Shown here in pieces: positions 24,405 through 37,296 of a DNA stretch of 64,000 nt. Numbering within the stretch: the stretch's first letter is position 1; the number at the start of each line of letters is the position of its first letter. The position numbers were made by a program, and so were the translations under genes. A model generated the notes under the pieces. The model was not told the origin of the DNA. It saw only the letters and a program-made list of their open reading frames with translations, and searched no databases. The DNA is from Basidiobolus meristosporus CBS 931.73 (taxonomy: Eukaryota; Basidiobolomycota; Basidiobolomycetes; Basidiobolales; Basidiobolaceae), in the NCBI GenBank assembly GCA_002104905.1, contig MCFE01000038.1:124001-188000 (forward strand), read 5' to 3'.

Positions 24405-25178
24405 GAAACTGTTGTAAATTTCGTAATTACACCTAAATACTCACCTAACTTAGTCACTTAGATCAAATCTTAGAGAATTCTGAGCAAATTCCTTGTTGAG
24501 ATTTACTTGGAATATTTTCACCAAAACATCAGGTACCCAGAACATGAAATTTTGATAAGTTGTCCAAAAAGCCCCAAACGTTGCACACATGCTCTTGGAG
24601 CCTTCCTAAACATATTCTACAAGATTGTCTTGCCAAGAACATGTAAAAATAAAAATACTACTTTTACATTCAATAAATCATTAAGTGAAAAACACATAAT
24701 CTACTTGCTCTCCCAATCACTTCCAATATCTCCAGAACTCTTATAACAGAAGCTTGACATCCTTTGGGAAGAAAAAAAGCATTTATATATTGTACACCAT
24801 GCCTGTATTAAATGCCAAACTTGTTGTAAGAGTCTTGGAGATATTGGAAGTGATTGGGAGAGCAAGTAGATTATGTGTTTTTCACTTAATGATTTATTGA
24901 ATGTAAAAGTAGTATTTTTATTTTTACATGTTCTTGGCAAGACAATCTTGTAGAATATGTTTAGGAAGGCTCCAAGAGCATGTGTGCAACGTTTGGGGCT
25001 TTTTGGACAACTTATCAAAATTTCATGTTCTGGGTACCTGATGTTTTGGTGAAAATACTCAATGAATACTGACCAAATTCCTTGGCGGGATTTACTTGAA
25101 GATATGTAGATAATGATCTAAGTGACTAAGTTAGGTGAATATTTAGATAGAATTACGAATTTTTACTACAAAACTCAG
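24405..25178. repeat. Long inverted repeat (hairpin element)
   Basis: The left arm (about 24405-24760) is matched in reverse complement by the right arm (about 24812-25178), with a central loop of about 51 bases. Roughly 24528-24760 is almost identical to its partner. The outer part is more diverged, with small insertions. Both arms encode the same spurious translation in opposite directions, which confirms the symmetry. The form suggests a foldback or MITE-like non-autonomous element. A transcript would fold into a long double-stranded hairpin. I could not define target-site duplications with confidence. Confidence 0.9.
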
Positions 25179-25489
25179 AGATGCAGAAAGCCACATAACT
25201 TGTAGACTGCTCTGATTATGAAAGTATAGCTGAGGAGAACATAGCTCAAGTATACAGCAGTATATATTTTAGTTTCATAGCAAATCCATATAACCTGGGA
25301 GTGGAGTTGGAGGTTGCAAAAAATATGATGATAACTAGAGGAAAATGTAAGCTGCTGGATTCAAGTAACTAGCATATCCCCTAGTTACTGATGCATTTTA
25401 GCTATAGAGCTTTTCTGTCATATTATTAATGCTTGTTTGCTGAGGATTAGCATCAACTGATGATCATCAATTCTCAGAGTTAAAATACT

Positions 25490-26020
25490 AGAAGTCGCCA
25501 AATTCTGTAAACACATCAGATAGCCCCAAAGCTGCTCACTCCACGCCCTAGAGCCTCCTTTAAGAAATTGGTATGATTATATTTACGAAGATTACAAAAA
25601 ATTCACTTCCATATTCCCATTGTCGCTTCCAACACATTCACAAAGTATAAGGTGTAGTGGTTGCACTGCTCGTTGTAACTATTTAGTATACACCTTAATC
25701 ACTCATATACCTTAAAGTTTTGTTTAGCTTACTGCGACTTTTTGAACTACTTCGGATTTAGTTTGCAAGATATTATCAAATCATTGGAATTGTTGAGGTC
25801 CAGAAAGTGATTCAATTTTTCAAGCTCGTCCAAAAAACTTTAAACTTTGCACACCGCTTACTGAGACCTTCCTTGAAGTACATCCTCATAAAGCTCCCCT
25901 GAAAGTACATACTATTTACTTGGGCTCAATAACTCAAATAGTGAGTGTCATGCAATTCTTCCAACACTGAATCATTACCAATACTCCCTAGAATCTTGCA
26001 AACTTTGTAAGACTTCACTA
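25490..26020 (+). repeat. Two degraded relatives of the hairpin arm
   Basis: Around 25780-26010 the sequence follows the left arm in order, with shared pieces such as GTCCAAAAA, TTGCACAC, GAGACCTTCCTT and CCAATACTCC in matching positions but many substitutions. Around 25510-25640 a second, weaker match includes AGCCCCAAA and AGAGCCTCCTT. These look like old copies of the same repeat family in direct orientation to the left arm. The call rests on eye alignment. Confidence 0.55.
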
Positions 26021-28083
26021 CTGTTGAGGTTAATTAAATATTCTGAAATAGATTACATATCCAGCTTTTTAGTAGTTCAATAATTCTAAACTATCAATCA
26101 ATAGGATGCCAAGGTGTTGAAAAGCAATGTTAACCTCTAGCCACATGTATCACCAATCGTCAGAAATTCATAATAAATAAGATATGTGATTTCTACACAA
26201 TGTGAAAATGCTCAGAAGATTGGAAATATCGATGGTAGTCTAGAGACCACAGACATAATGCGTGTATTTCTATGATCTTTTACATAATGTATTTGTTTAG
26301 CAAATTTATAAAGGATGCGCCTTTTCTCAACTCACTAAACCATTCAATGAAAACCAACCATTGCATACACCAAACCGCTTTGAAACCACAATTTTCTTCC
26401 AAAAGACCACAAGTTCGAATCAAACTCCATGATCTTTTGCTGTATTGAACGTAGCTGAGATGTCGAAGATATTGTATGTAAATATGACATTGATTTTCTG
26501 TAGCCCAAATGTGTCAGAAGCCGCCTGTTAGCAATTTTGTATTTTCCAATCCATCCACAAACCATATATACATCAGGCCATCATATTGGCCAAATGGCGA
26601 TGCTCGAATAGAGTGCCTCCCATTGAACCTCATACAATAACAGTTAGACTTGGCTGGGTAGAGTTTAAATATAAAATCCGATATTCATCGGCTACAATGC
26701 ATGAATATATTTGTATTGGTAGACGTAACTAACATCATCCCCATACATATGTGAATCGATTAGTAATGTCTCATAGTTAAATGTAAGCAAAGGTTCTGTC
26801 ATTCAGCACCTGCGAACATATGATAATCAGCCACTTTCAACCAGTGCAGTTCATTGGAATCATTGCCAAACACGGTGTTTGGCGATAAACAATGTGGTCA
26901 TTTTTAGCCAGGTAGATGCTCAAATAACCTAACCACTTGAAATGCAGTCTTCCGCGAATCATTTGGAAAACCACCACTACCATCTCTATGGCTTCATCAA
27001 ATCAGAATAGGCATTGGGGATTGAGGCATACTTTTGTTCCCTCTTTAGCCATTTGAAGTCAATCATGATATGACATGTTCAACTGATCTTAATGGGAGGA
27101 GTGAAGTGGCTATGGGGTTTTCTCAGTTTTCCCCCGAAATCAGCAACCCCCGCCACACTTTCCTAGGAAAACCATATTTCGGGCTGTATTCAACGATGGA
27201 TTTGTTCCGATTGGTGGAATGTACACCAACACTCGAATTGGCCATTCTTCGATGGAATTCCAAAACTCCCGCTCTATCGAGCTTGGGCATCTCCGAATTG
27301 CCAATTTGGTTGGGCCAAATATGCACTTATTCTCCAACATGGCCGAAAAATCACAATCTTCCTTCCATGATCTTAATCCATGGTACCCGCAATTACCATC
27401 CATCTCATTGGTGGCGCGGTCAAGGCAGTCCAGCAGATCCCCGAAATCATACGTGATTGCCAATCCGGTACTAGAGCCTTATTCCGGACCCTGTCAGGTA
27501 ACCAAATAATCATCCATAATTACTGGTTATGGATCTTGAATGGCCCACGTTTTAAACTAATTAGTGATCTAGATTCATTTGGTTATAGTTGATCCGTCGG
27601 GTGTTCGTGGGCGAGCCAAAGCAAAGCATTCATCGCCATTCGCTGTGGGTGAGTGATTTGCACCGATGGGTTGGTGCGAAGGGATTTATTTTTAACTCAA
27701 AAGATGCAAAAGTAGTTGATGTCTGGTGGAATATGGACTATGTGGTCGCCACCGCCTATATACATTATACGGATAGTACATTGAGAAGTGATTAGATGGA
27801 CAAGAGAATATGGATATGAATTAAGGCAGCAGTCAGAGTTGAACCTAGCAAGACCCAATTCCCGTGCTGTATATCATAAGGGTGTCAAATGATCAATGGT
27901 GCCACCAATATCAATTAAAAATTGGTCGAAATGTGGGTATTCAGACCAGCTCGACTCGCCCATATGGTCTATTAGCCAACACAACGCTCAATTAGTAGGG
28001 TGCTGAGCGTGCGCGTGCATTTACAAAATGTGACCATGGGTGGTGTACCGACTGTCACTTGATAGCTGTCAATATGGATGAGC
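26021..28083. other. Intergenic stretch, ORF-dense part at 27070-27800
   Basis: Between 27070 and 27510 several overlapping frames of 67-128 codons are open on both strands, which means few stop codons rather than a clear gene. I recognise none of the translations. The rest is AT-rich with no feature seen. Confidence 0.45.
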
Positions 28084-28812
28084 TTAACACAGAAGGTCAT
28101 ATACGCTCATTCCAGAAGTACGGGACGAATGATCCTTATTTGTATCCGGGTAACAATACTTGTCGGCGTCTGTCTTAGTGGCATTACCGGTCAGCATTAG
28201 GAGGTTGTTTGCATCCTCAAATATTGGCGATGATGTACCCATGTCTTCTTTCGATTCGAGTTGGCTGCTCAGCACTGGGGTCTCTTTTTTGATATCATTC
28301 GAGGATTCGTCAACCTGGGAGAGTCGGCTTTGAAGTTCGTGGATGTATTCGATCGTGGATTCTAATATGGACAGTTTGTGAAGATTGACCTGGTTTGCAC
28401 AACTTGGTACCAGTGTTTTCAGCTGGAAAATCTTATCATTGATACGTTCACGGCGACGACGCTCTATAGCGGAGTGAGATACTTTGCGGAGGATCTCTTT
28501 TTCTTGACGTTCGTCCGAGATACGCGAGTATGCGCCAGACATCGGGGTTGGCAAAGGGTATGGATATGAAAAAGCCGGGTGTGCAGGTACCATAGGGACC
28601 GCATACTGAGGAACCATTGGTATGTGATGATATTTAGGTAAGATCCGTTCGAAACGACCTGGGACAGTCCCCGGATGATTGGGGACAATTGTTGGTGAAG
28701 TGGAATTGGAGTTGTTGACCGAATGGGACAGTGGTGGTGATGAGGAAGACTTCACATTGGTTGGAGAGTAAGCGTCTTGCGACGAAGGTCTAAGAGAACG
28801 CTGCTTGCCCAT
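28084..28812 (-). CDS. bHLH transcription factor
   Basis: A single exon of 242 codons opens at ATG 28812. Residues about 109-162 form a basic helix-loop-helix domain: basic region VSHSAIERRRRERINDKI, then FQLKTLVPSC, a short loop, and LHKLSILESTIEYIHEL. The His, Glu and Arg at the DNA-contact positions of the basic region (H-x3-E-x3-R) are present, which in this family predicts binding to CACGTG-type E-boxes as a dimer. The N-terminal 100 residues are Ser/Pro-rich and disordered, with a Pro/Tyr-rich stretch at about 60-95. The C-terminal part is acidic and Ser-rich, possibly activating. I cannot assign an orthologue; fungal relatives include Pho4/Cbf1-like and USF-like factors. Confidence 0.9.
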   Translation of the reverse strand: MGKQRSLRPSSQDAYSPTNVKSSSSPPLSHSVNNSNSTSPTIVPNHPGTVPGRFERILPKYHHIPMVPQYAVPMVPAHPAFSYPYPLPTPMSGAYSRISDERQEKEILRKVSHSAIERRRRERINDKIFQLKTLVPSCANQVNLHKLSILESTIEYIHELQSRLSQVDESSNDIKKETPVLSSQLESKEDMGTSSPIFEDANNLLMLTGNATKTDADKYCYPDTNKDHSSRTSGMSVYDLLC

Positions 28813-31800
28813 TGCGCTAAATACTATTTTGTACAGTGAAGGGGTGGATTGTATCTGAAGAATGGAGTGGAAAGTGATTGAATAGAAGGACGAAACGGAG
28901 CATATTATAGCAAAAATCCAACTAGGAAAAAGGGGCTAAATTGTCGATCGCTATCATAAGCATATGAAAGTACTTTTTGAAATAACCGAATTCGCATCCA
29001 CTAGCTTTATTAGATGACATATTTAGAACACGCCTTTCTAAAGGAAAAGTTTGGAGTCAACACTTTCACATGATTGTGAAGAGTTCTATGCATCAGATCT
29101 TAATTTGGGCATCTATAACTACCAGTGCCACAAACCGTGGGGACTTGCTATTATAAAGAGATCCAATTAATTGACTACGATCCTTAGCCTTAGGCTTAGC
29201 CAATCATCATGTGCGCTTGCACCAGTGGGCATTGCTACCATCAATCCCCTTCCATTCCATAAGAATCGGTAATGTGGGTGAACGTAGACCACATCAAGCA
29301 GTAAGCTGCTTTAGGCTTCAAAACAACCTGATGGTTGATCGGTTGCATCATTTTGTATGGGCAAGCCATTGGAAAGATTACGGATGTCTTCTGGCATTGC
29401 CCATGTTAGCATGTGGCAGCAGAGCTTAGCTCATTGAATGTAGAGGCTGTAATGATGTCCATGTGAAAGTGGCTTTGGGTGAAATTCCAATTTGACCACA
29501 GCGCATCAATCTGACTTAATCCAGAACCCGTTTCATCAGTGAAATTGTACCAAAATAGAGTATGGAGATCAGCTAGCGTGATCTGACCTCCATTGATACA
29601 TTTCCTCCATTAAAATAACAATGCATCCGAACATACAAGGGTCGTGTTCGCTCTAAGGTTTTGCCACAACAATATTGGGCATTATCACCTTGGACTCTAC
29701 TAGGCTTATCATTGGAAAGGAGGCTGTACCACGATGTCAATTCATCGATTGCACTCATATGACAATTAGGGCGCTGCGATCTCATTGGATATGGGGCAGA
29801 CATGTGAGAGCACACTACCTAATCGAATTCCTTGAATAACGATTGAACAATAACAATATTGGTCCCATGGAATCACATGAAAACCAGCTCCATGAGCCTA
29901 CGTGACGGTCCAAACCGGTTTTTCCGCGGATTCCTCTCTCACATGTCGATGCAGCAAGTAGCAGCTGTACTCAAAGCTAGATTGATCCGGCATATCGAAT
30001 TCAGGGTCCAGAACACATTGTATGAAAATATTCTCTCGATCAAGCAGTCCTTTTTTTCATGGTACTCTTGTCATCAGTGATAGGAGGCTGGCGACGGTGC
30101 GGAGCATCGGAATCACATGCCAGCAGACAATCTCAATACCCGACTACTTCGTATCTGCTAGTCGATTTAGGAAAGATTGTGTCAGGGGGATTAGTCTAAC
30201 TTACCCAGACAAACGAGCTTTACTGAACAGATAATTTGCTCCACGGAGTAAGCGAAAAAATGAAACCCTAACCTGCTCGATGTTCAGTTTCAAGGTATGA
30301 ATTTTCATATGATTTCATTTGTCACGTACAGTCGTTGGCCCACCTGTTTAATAAATGAAGATACCGTGAGGAGGTTTCGAAGAGTCTCCTTTGGTGCCTG
30401 GTAAAAGCTGGGGTGTTTCAACCAACCCAGCTATTCCCAAAAAATCCGCCAACTTCAGGGACACATCCCATCCACACCAAGCGCTAGAAATCCACTTACT
30501 ACTCACTGCTGATAAGGCATGCCGACGCCAATCAAGTTTCTGAAGCATCTTTCAATCTCCTATTCCAAATAACCTTTACATCGTGTTTTTCATCTTCACA
30601 TGCAACAACCTGGAGCTTGCATTGGGATACAAAATCGATTCGAATTATACCAGCACAGGTTTCAAACGTGACAGTCCAGTGAGCATGATTGGTGGATCTG
30701 ATTTTGAAGGGAGATCTCAGTTGTCTATCTTTGTATCATCCCAATATATAGAGTGATAGGAGATATACGGGATTCATTCATTTGACAATGCGTATTGTCT
30801 ACATGAATGGAAGTACAACTATAGTCAGTAAATACATTTAAGGATATGTCTTCAAGCCAGAGGATAAGTTAGTATTGTTTACATGTGATAGAACGTGGTA
30901 GAGGGCATTTGACAAACAACCTGGTTAGTTGGCAGCTCGTGATGTTTCCAAATCGATCCTTATTAGAACTGTTTACGGAATATTCACCGCAACTGTTATG
31001 TCTAAATACTGATCCATACGACCTAGATCCAAGGATTAGTGAGGACAGAGACTAGAATGGAAACTGATATATATTACCCAACTCCAAGGCTTCATGGTGA
31101 CATGACATTGGTGTCGCCTCGGTAAGAGTGTACTGTCACAACATATAGGTGATCGTGGACGTAAGTGTGCCAAGGGTAAGAAAAGGGGTGGTGGACCTCT
31201 CCTACATGGCCACTGACACATGATAATAAGCAATTTTAAAAATACAATTAGGTGAGAGATTTGTAAAGATATTACAAACTAGTATTACTAGACGGATCAG
31301 AGTGCCTAGAGGTGATGTCCCAAATGCATCTACAGTTGTATACGTTTGGAGCAATATAGTTGGCATCGAAAGCATGTAGCACCTGTACAATGGATGACAG
31401 CCTTTTTGGTATTGTAGCAAAGACCAATTTGTATGATTTTTCAACTCATCAATAATTGCAAGTAGCGAGGAGGTAGCTGTTCATTGCGTAGGTCTGAAAG
31501 ACAACAAATACTACCAATTCTGTTTGAAAAGCGGCAAACAGAATTTCTTGGATTCCCAAAAGCAAACTCACTCATGTTGTGCATTACTAGGTGGGCATCC
31601 TATAGCTTAAATTTTTTATATGCTCTCACAGCAGTTGGTTGATGAGCTTATCTCAATGCCATAAGATCCACGATGCTCACTGGCAACTAAATACAAAGCA
31701 CCAAATAAATTCATTATATCTACTAGAGATGATTGCTAGATACAAAGACACCAAGTATTCAATGAGCAATGGAATATTCATTTCTAAAGGTTTACTAGAT

Positions 31801-32166
31801 TACTCTGATCATTTGACACATGAATAAAATTATGTGGGTTCAAATATCTCTAAATAGGTATGAAAATGTGGCTATTGTGACCTGGATCTCCTGATGGTGA
31901 GGAGGTATGAGCATACAGGGGGGAGTAGCAATGTAACAAATGTTGATTTACAGGAAGCACACATCACTAGTCCAGTACATCGACTCTGATTCCAGCACAG
32001 TTGGTGCTACTGCTGTAAGCGCAATACACTCACTCGAATAACTATGATGAAATTGCAACATCTATAATATTAATTTAACCTCGGGTCCAATGATGCCGAG
32101 GGAGTGTAGAAAGACCTCGTAAACGAATGTGTGCGACGGTTCCATTTTCACTGAATGGTGGTATTA
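28813..32166. other. Long intergenic stretch (3.3 kb)
   Basis: The part next to 28812 is the bHLH promoter side. No frame longer than about 80 codons looks like a protein. I saw no tRNA, repeat array or transposase signature. Confidence 0.5.
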
Positions 32167-33493
32167 TCACAGACGATGTCCCGGCACTGCATAGAATACT
32201 ACCACAATTGCTGCGCTGATAAATAGCGTGTAACCGGTGATTTGGAGCGCTTGAATCATATGCAAATGCCGGATATGCGAGTCTTTGACACGGTTGAAAT
32301 GGAGTAAGCTTTTTTCACTGTATACTATAGTTAGCCAGGTCCGTTTTATCAAGATATGTGCTTTCGCAGAACTGAATCTCCTACCTTATTCCCAGGATTG
32401 TCAAAAGAGGAGAGAATCGTTTTTGGTGTACAATGATGTTCAGTACGCCGATCCAGATTGGTATAAACCCCTAAATAAAAGGTAAGTTCCACACGTTTGC
32501 CCCTAGATTTAAATAATGCTTGGATAGACCTACCCATAAGCGAGTCAGTTTTGGTTGGTGGTCTAGAAAGATGAGAGCAAACTCAATAGAAAAGCCTAGT
32601 ATCAATATAAAAAGACCCAAGACTAGACGACTCATTGCATGCAAGGTAACAATATTGGAATAAGCTCTAGCCCAAATAAACCTAGGGAAAGAGTTATGCG
32701 CCATGTAGTCAAACACAAAGAGCTTGGCTTCGAGAAACACTTCAGGATCGTCACGGTGTTCGCTTTCGATCATTTGGCTTATACGTTGACGTATCATTTG
32801 TGGAAGCACGAGTTCCTTTTCAGCCCCCGACACGATGTATTTGTAGTATATTTTTTCGGCGGACAGTCTTAAATCATCTCGTTGAACCTTCTTATTACCC
32901 ACACTCAATCCCCGGAATTCTGAGTCGATATGCCGTTTTGTATCATACCCATTGGAGTCAGCTAGAGGCTCCAAAGGTTCTGTGCGTGCAATGGGCGTGG
33001 TTTGATCCATGGGATTTAAATTTTGTGTATCCCTGGCTTGACTGGCTCTCTTTTCGGCGCCAGAGCCGCTTATGGTACTGAATCTGAGTTCATCGGATAC
33101 CTCCTTAAGGCTAAGCTTATTGTACGTCCCAGTACCATCCATAGAAGAAAATGAGCGGGAACCATTTTGAGAATTATGTAGGCTGGCAAGCAACTGTTTG
33201 CAATAAAGCTTACACAAATTCTCGTGAGCAACGACGTCCAGCCAGAAATCGAGATTCTCTACTGAAAGAAAAGAATCGCGTAGGAATAGATAGTAGTTGT
33301 ACAAACATACTGGTGGCAAGGTCTTTCTTGAAAGAATTTGCTCAAGGGTTGGAAGCTTAGGGTCGTTCACAACGAATCGAGAGTCTAAGAAATTCCACAA
33401 GATATACTGGTTACCCTCCGATTTGACATGCTCTTGTCCTGTTTTCGCGGAATACTCTCCATATTGTGCTGCTCCTGGAAACTTTTCCGACAT
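32167..33493 (-). CDS. RAX1: RGS-domain membrane protein, Rax1-like
   Basis: Three exons, 33493-32534, 32470-32385 and 32308-32167, join in frame to 395 aa; yeast Rax1 is of similar size. An RGS fold starts at about residue 45 (LPTLEQILSRKTLPPVCLYNYY) with FLSVENLDFWLDVVAHE. A Ser-rich insert splits it, and it resumes with SAEKIYYKYIVSGAEKEL through DPEVFLEAKLFVFDYM, ending FPRFIWARAYSN. Three hydrophobic segments follow: LVLGLFILILGFSIEFALIF in exon 1, one across exon 2, and YTLFISAAIVVVFYAV at the end. Family knowledge: Rax1 with Rax2 marks bud sites at the cell cortex in yeast; the role in a hyphal fungus is inferred as polarity or cortical marking. The domain order supports Rax1 rather than a soluble RGS protein. 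Confidence 0.85.
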
Positions 33494-35517
33494 CTTGGAA
33501 TATGAAACTGTTGATCACGAATGAGTATCACCCTTTGAATTATATTGTCTATAGGTATGTTGCTGTTCCCCTGTCCTTGTGCGGAGGATGTGGTGTTGAT
33601 ATATGATATTGAAGTCTATAAATCGAATAAATTTGGGAACGTGTAGAAGTAATGACTTTGTTGGAGGCTACCCACGTCAATTGGTGAGCGTATTCTAGAC
33701 AAGTTTAGAAAGTCTATTGTAGTAGTACAAGCCAGAATATAGAACGAGGCAATAAAAGATATAAAATGGAGACAGACACGGCTTATGATTAAGAATGAAG
33801 CAGGAATAAAATGATACTAACTGCACGAATAAAATATGCGATCAATGAATGCTATATTGACCTGGTAGCCAGTAAAAGCTCCTGTTTATTATTTACTGCC
33901 TAATTCGAAAGTATGCAAACATCATCCAAGTTGAATAAATGATGAATGTTGTACAGGTCTCCAGCAGCCAAAATCTACATGGTATATCATTGATTCTTTA
34001 TTGACCGATCGATGGACTGATTGGTGAACTATACTTCGTGGTACAATAGAATATCTGGTCGGAAACTTTGCTATTCCAAAACGACCTCAACCAGCGATAT
34101 CACATGGAACCTCGGTCACGTATGTAAATTAAGCAAGATGCGAATTTGGTTCTAGGGTGAATGGATCCAAGCTGCATGATTCTGAATACCGAAGCTCCGA
34201 TCTACATTGTTTGAATATATCCCAGCCCCTCCCAGCACCTTGAGCCAATGAACTCTCATTGACACACACTAATGAGCCATGCCAGGCACTGCAACACATA
34301 CCGAAAATGAAGTGAGGAGCTCAGACAACTGAGGCGAATACAACTAAGGATCAAGATTCAATATGCGTCCCAGATAGAAGATCTATGCAACCTTTACTTA
34401 ATGACCGACGTCGGGTGCATGGGCACTTCTATACGCAATCCTTGAAGTATCTTTGCTTGCAAGCTCTACGTAATAGAAAGGCTTAGATTTCCCCCTCCAG
34501 CGATGCTCTATCATTGCCAATCATTGCCAGGTATGATCCAGACTGGATCCACCAGATATCTTCCAATCTATATGGATGGTCTACCAAATCACCCCAACCA
34601 ATGGAAGAATAGGGATTGTTTACATTATCATTCTGGACAAAGCCCTTACCTCCCATTGAGATTCAAGAAAAATTCTTCCCGACGTTTCTATCGCCTGTAC
34701 GGCCCTTTCAAAACGTAAATTCTGTCATACGCTCTGCTTACGTATTAACCATTCGAATCTGGATTTAGAAACCAAATCCAATCGACTAATATAATCTCCA
34801 TATAGTAAAGATAACGGTATATCCTCTACCAATGGCGTGTCGAGGGAATCTCAGCGACAGATCAAAGATGAGGAATGTGATCGCTTACGCACAAACACTA
34901 GGACACCGACTTGGTCTACTGGATAGCCGGTGTTCTCGTCACTGTGATTGCTCCAAACCGACGGTCCGATGTGGCCGTCCTAAACCAAAACCAGCTGTAG
35001 AGAAGTGAGCCAAATGAAGATAACAATGAATCACAGCCAGCTGGCCGTAACCGGGCATGCGATGCTGGTGGAGAATACAACAATATCGTAAAAAAATTTT
35101 AATGCTATGATGACAACTTGCTCAGGTACTGCACATGTGCCCAGAGGTTGAAATCTAGGCGATTGATTGGTCTACAATGGAAAAATGTCAAGTGATAATT
35201 GGTATCCACTACAGTGATATCACATTGGAATAACGCGTACAAGGATTTCGAATGGATTTTATGATTCACAAAATATGTTGATGGCTGGATATTTATTGAT
35301 TTCGTCATATACGATTAAGCGCATCGGGTTACTTGCGTTGCTGGATTTTGGGGTTCTACCCATAGAAAATGATTATTGGAGTAGTTTTATACCCCATGCA
35401 TTATTGATATTTTTTTGTGGTTCGACCAGGGATACGCTGGATTTCGTCATGGCGCTTATAACGATCGAGTTGACTTTGGATCTCCTCTAAGTCTTTTCCT
35501 ACTCATTGAACATCACT
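33494..35517. other. Intergenic stretch between divergent RAX1-like and actin genes
   Basis: About 2 kb separates the two divergent starts, so it holds both promoters. A pyrimidine-rich leader precedes the actin ATG. No other gene was seen. Confidence 0.6.
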
Positions 35518-36825
<1,308 letters not shown>

Positions 36826-37296
36826 GCGTTTTTTTCTACTTTATAATTTTGTTATGCATGCAAACTTCTTCCAGCACTTGATTTTAATAAGAAATGATTA
36901 AAATCCGATAAAAGGTGGTTTTTAAGTTGATAATTCTCTACCAGACCAAGAGTCGTTTTCCAATAGAATGTATCGAGCGTGCTCATGTGACTGGGGTGAC
37001 CGCAGGTGTCCAGGTGGGGTTTTGGACGAATTCGTAATATAGTGGGAAGAATTAATTTGATTGTATGGTTTGAGAGGTTGCCCAACTAGCATAACCATCA
37101 GCTTTCTTTACTATCGATCCCGATCTCAATGCTGGCTTGAATATTGTGAGACTCTTCGTATCATCATAGTCCTGCATAGGGCAAAGTAATCGAGGGAATG
37201 GTGGTATTTCAACGATGCCTCTGCAAAAACGATGCACCTAAATGGAGGAATGCCATTTACCTCGTGAATATATAGGGACGATTCGTTCCTGGGCCT
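36826..37296. other. Intergenic, actin 3' region and lipase upstream
   Basis: This holds the actin 3' end and the upstream side of the lipase gene. An ATATATAG at about 37266-37273 is only about 25-30 bases before the first lipase ATG. No other feature. Confidence 0.5.

Noticed and set aside
24507-25018. Pair of similar ORFs on opposite strands (79 and 105 codons)
   Set aside because: They are the same spurious translation of the two hairpin arms. They show the inverted repeat but are not genes.
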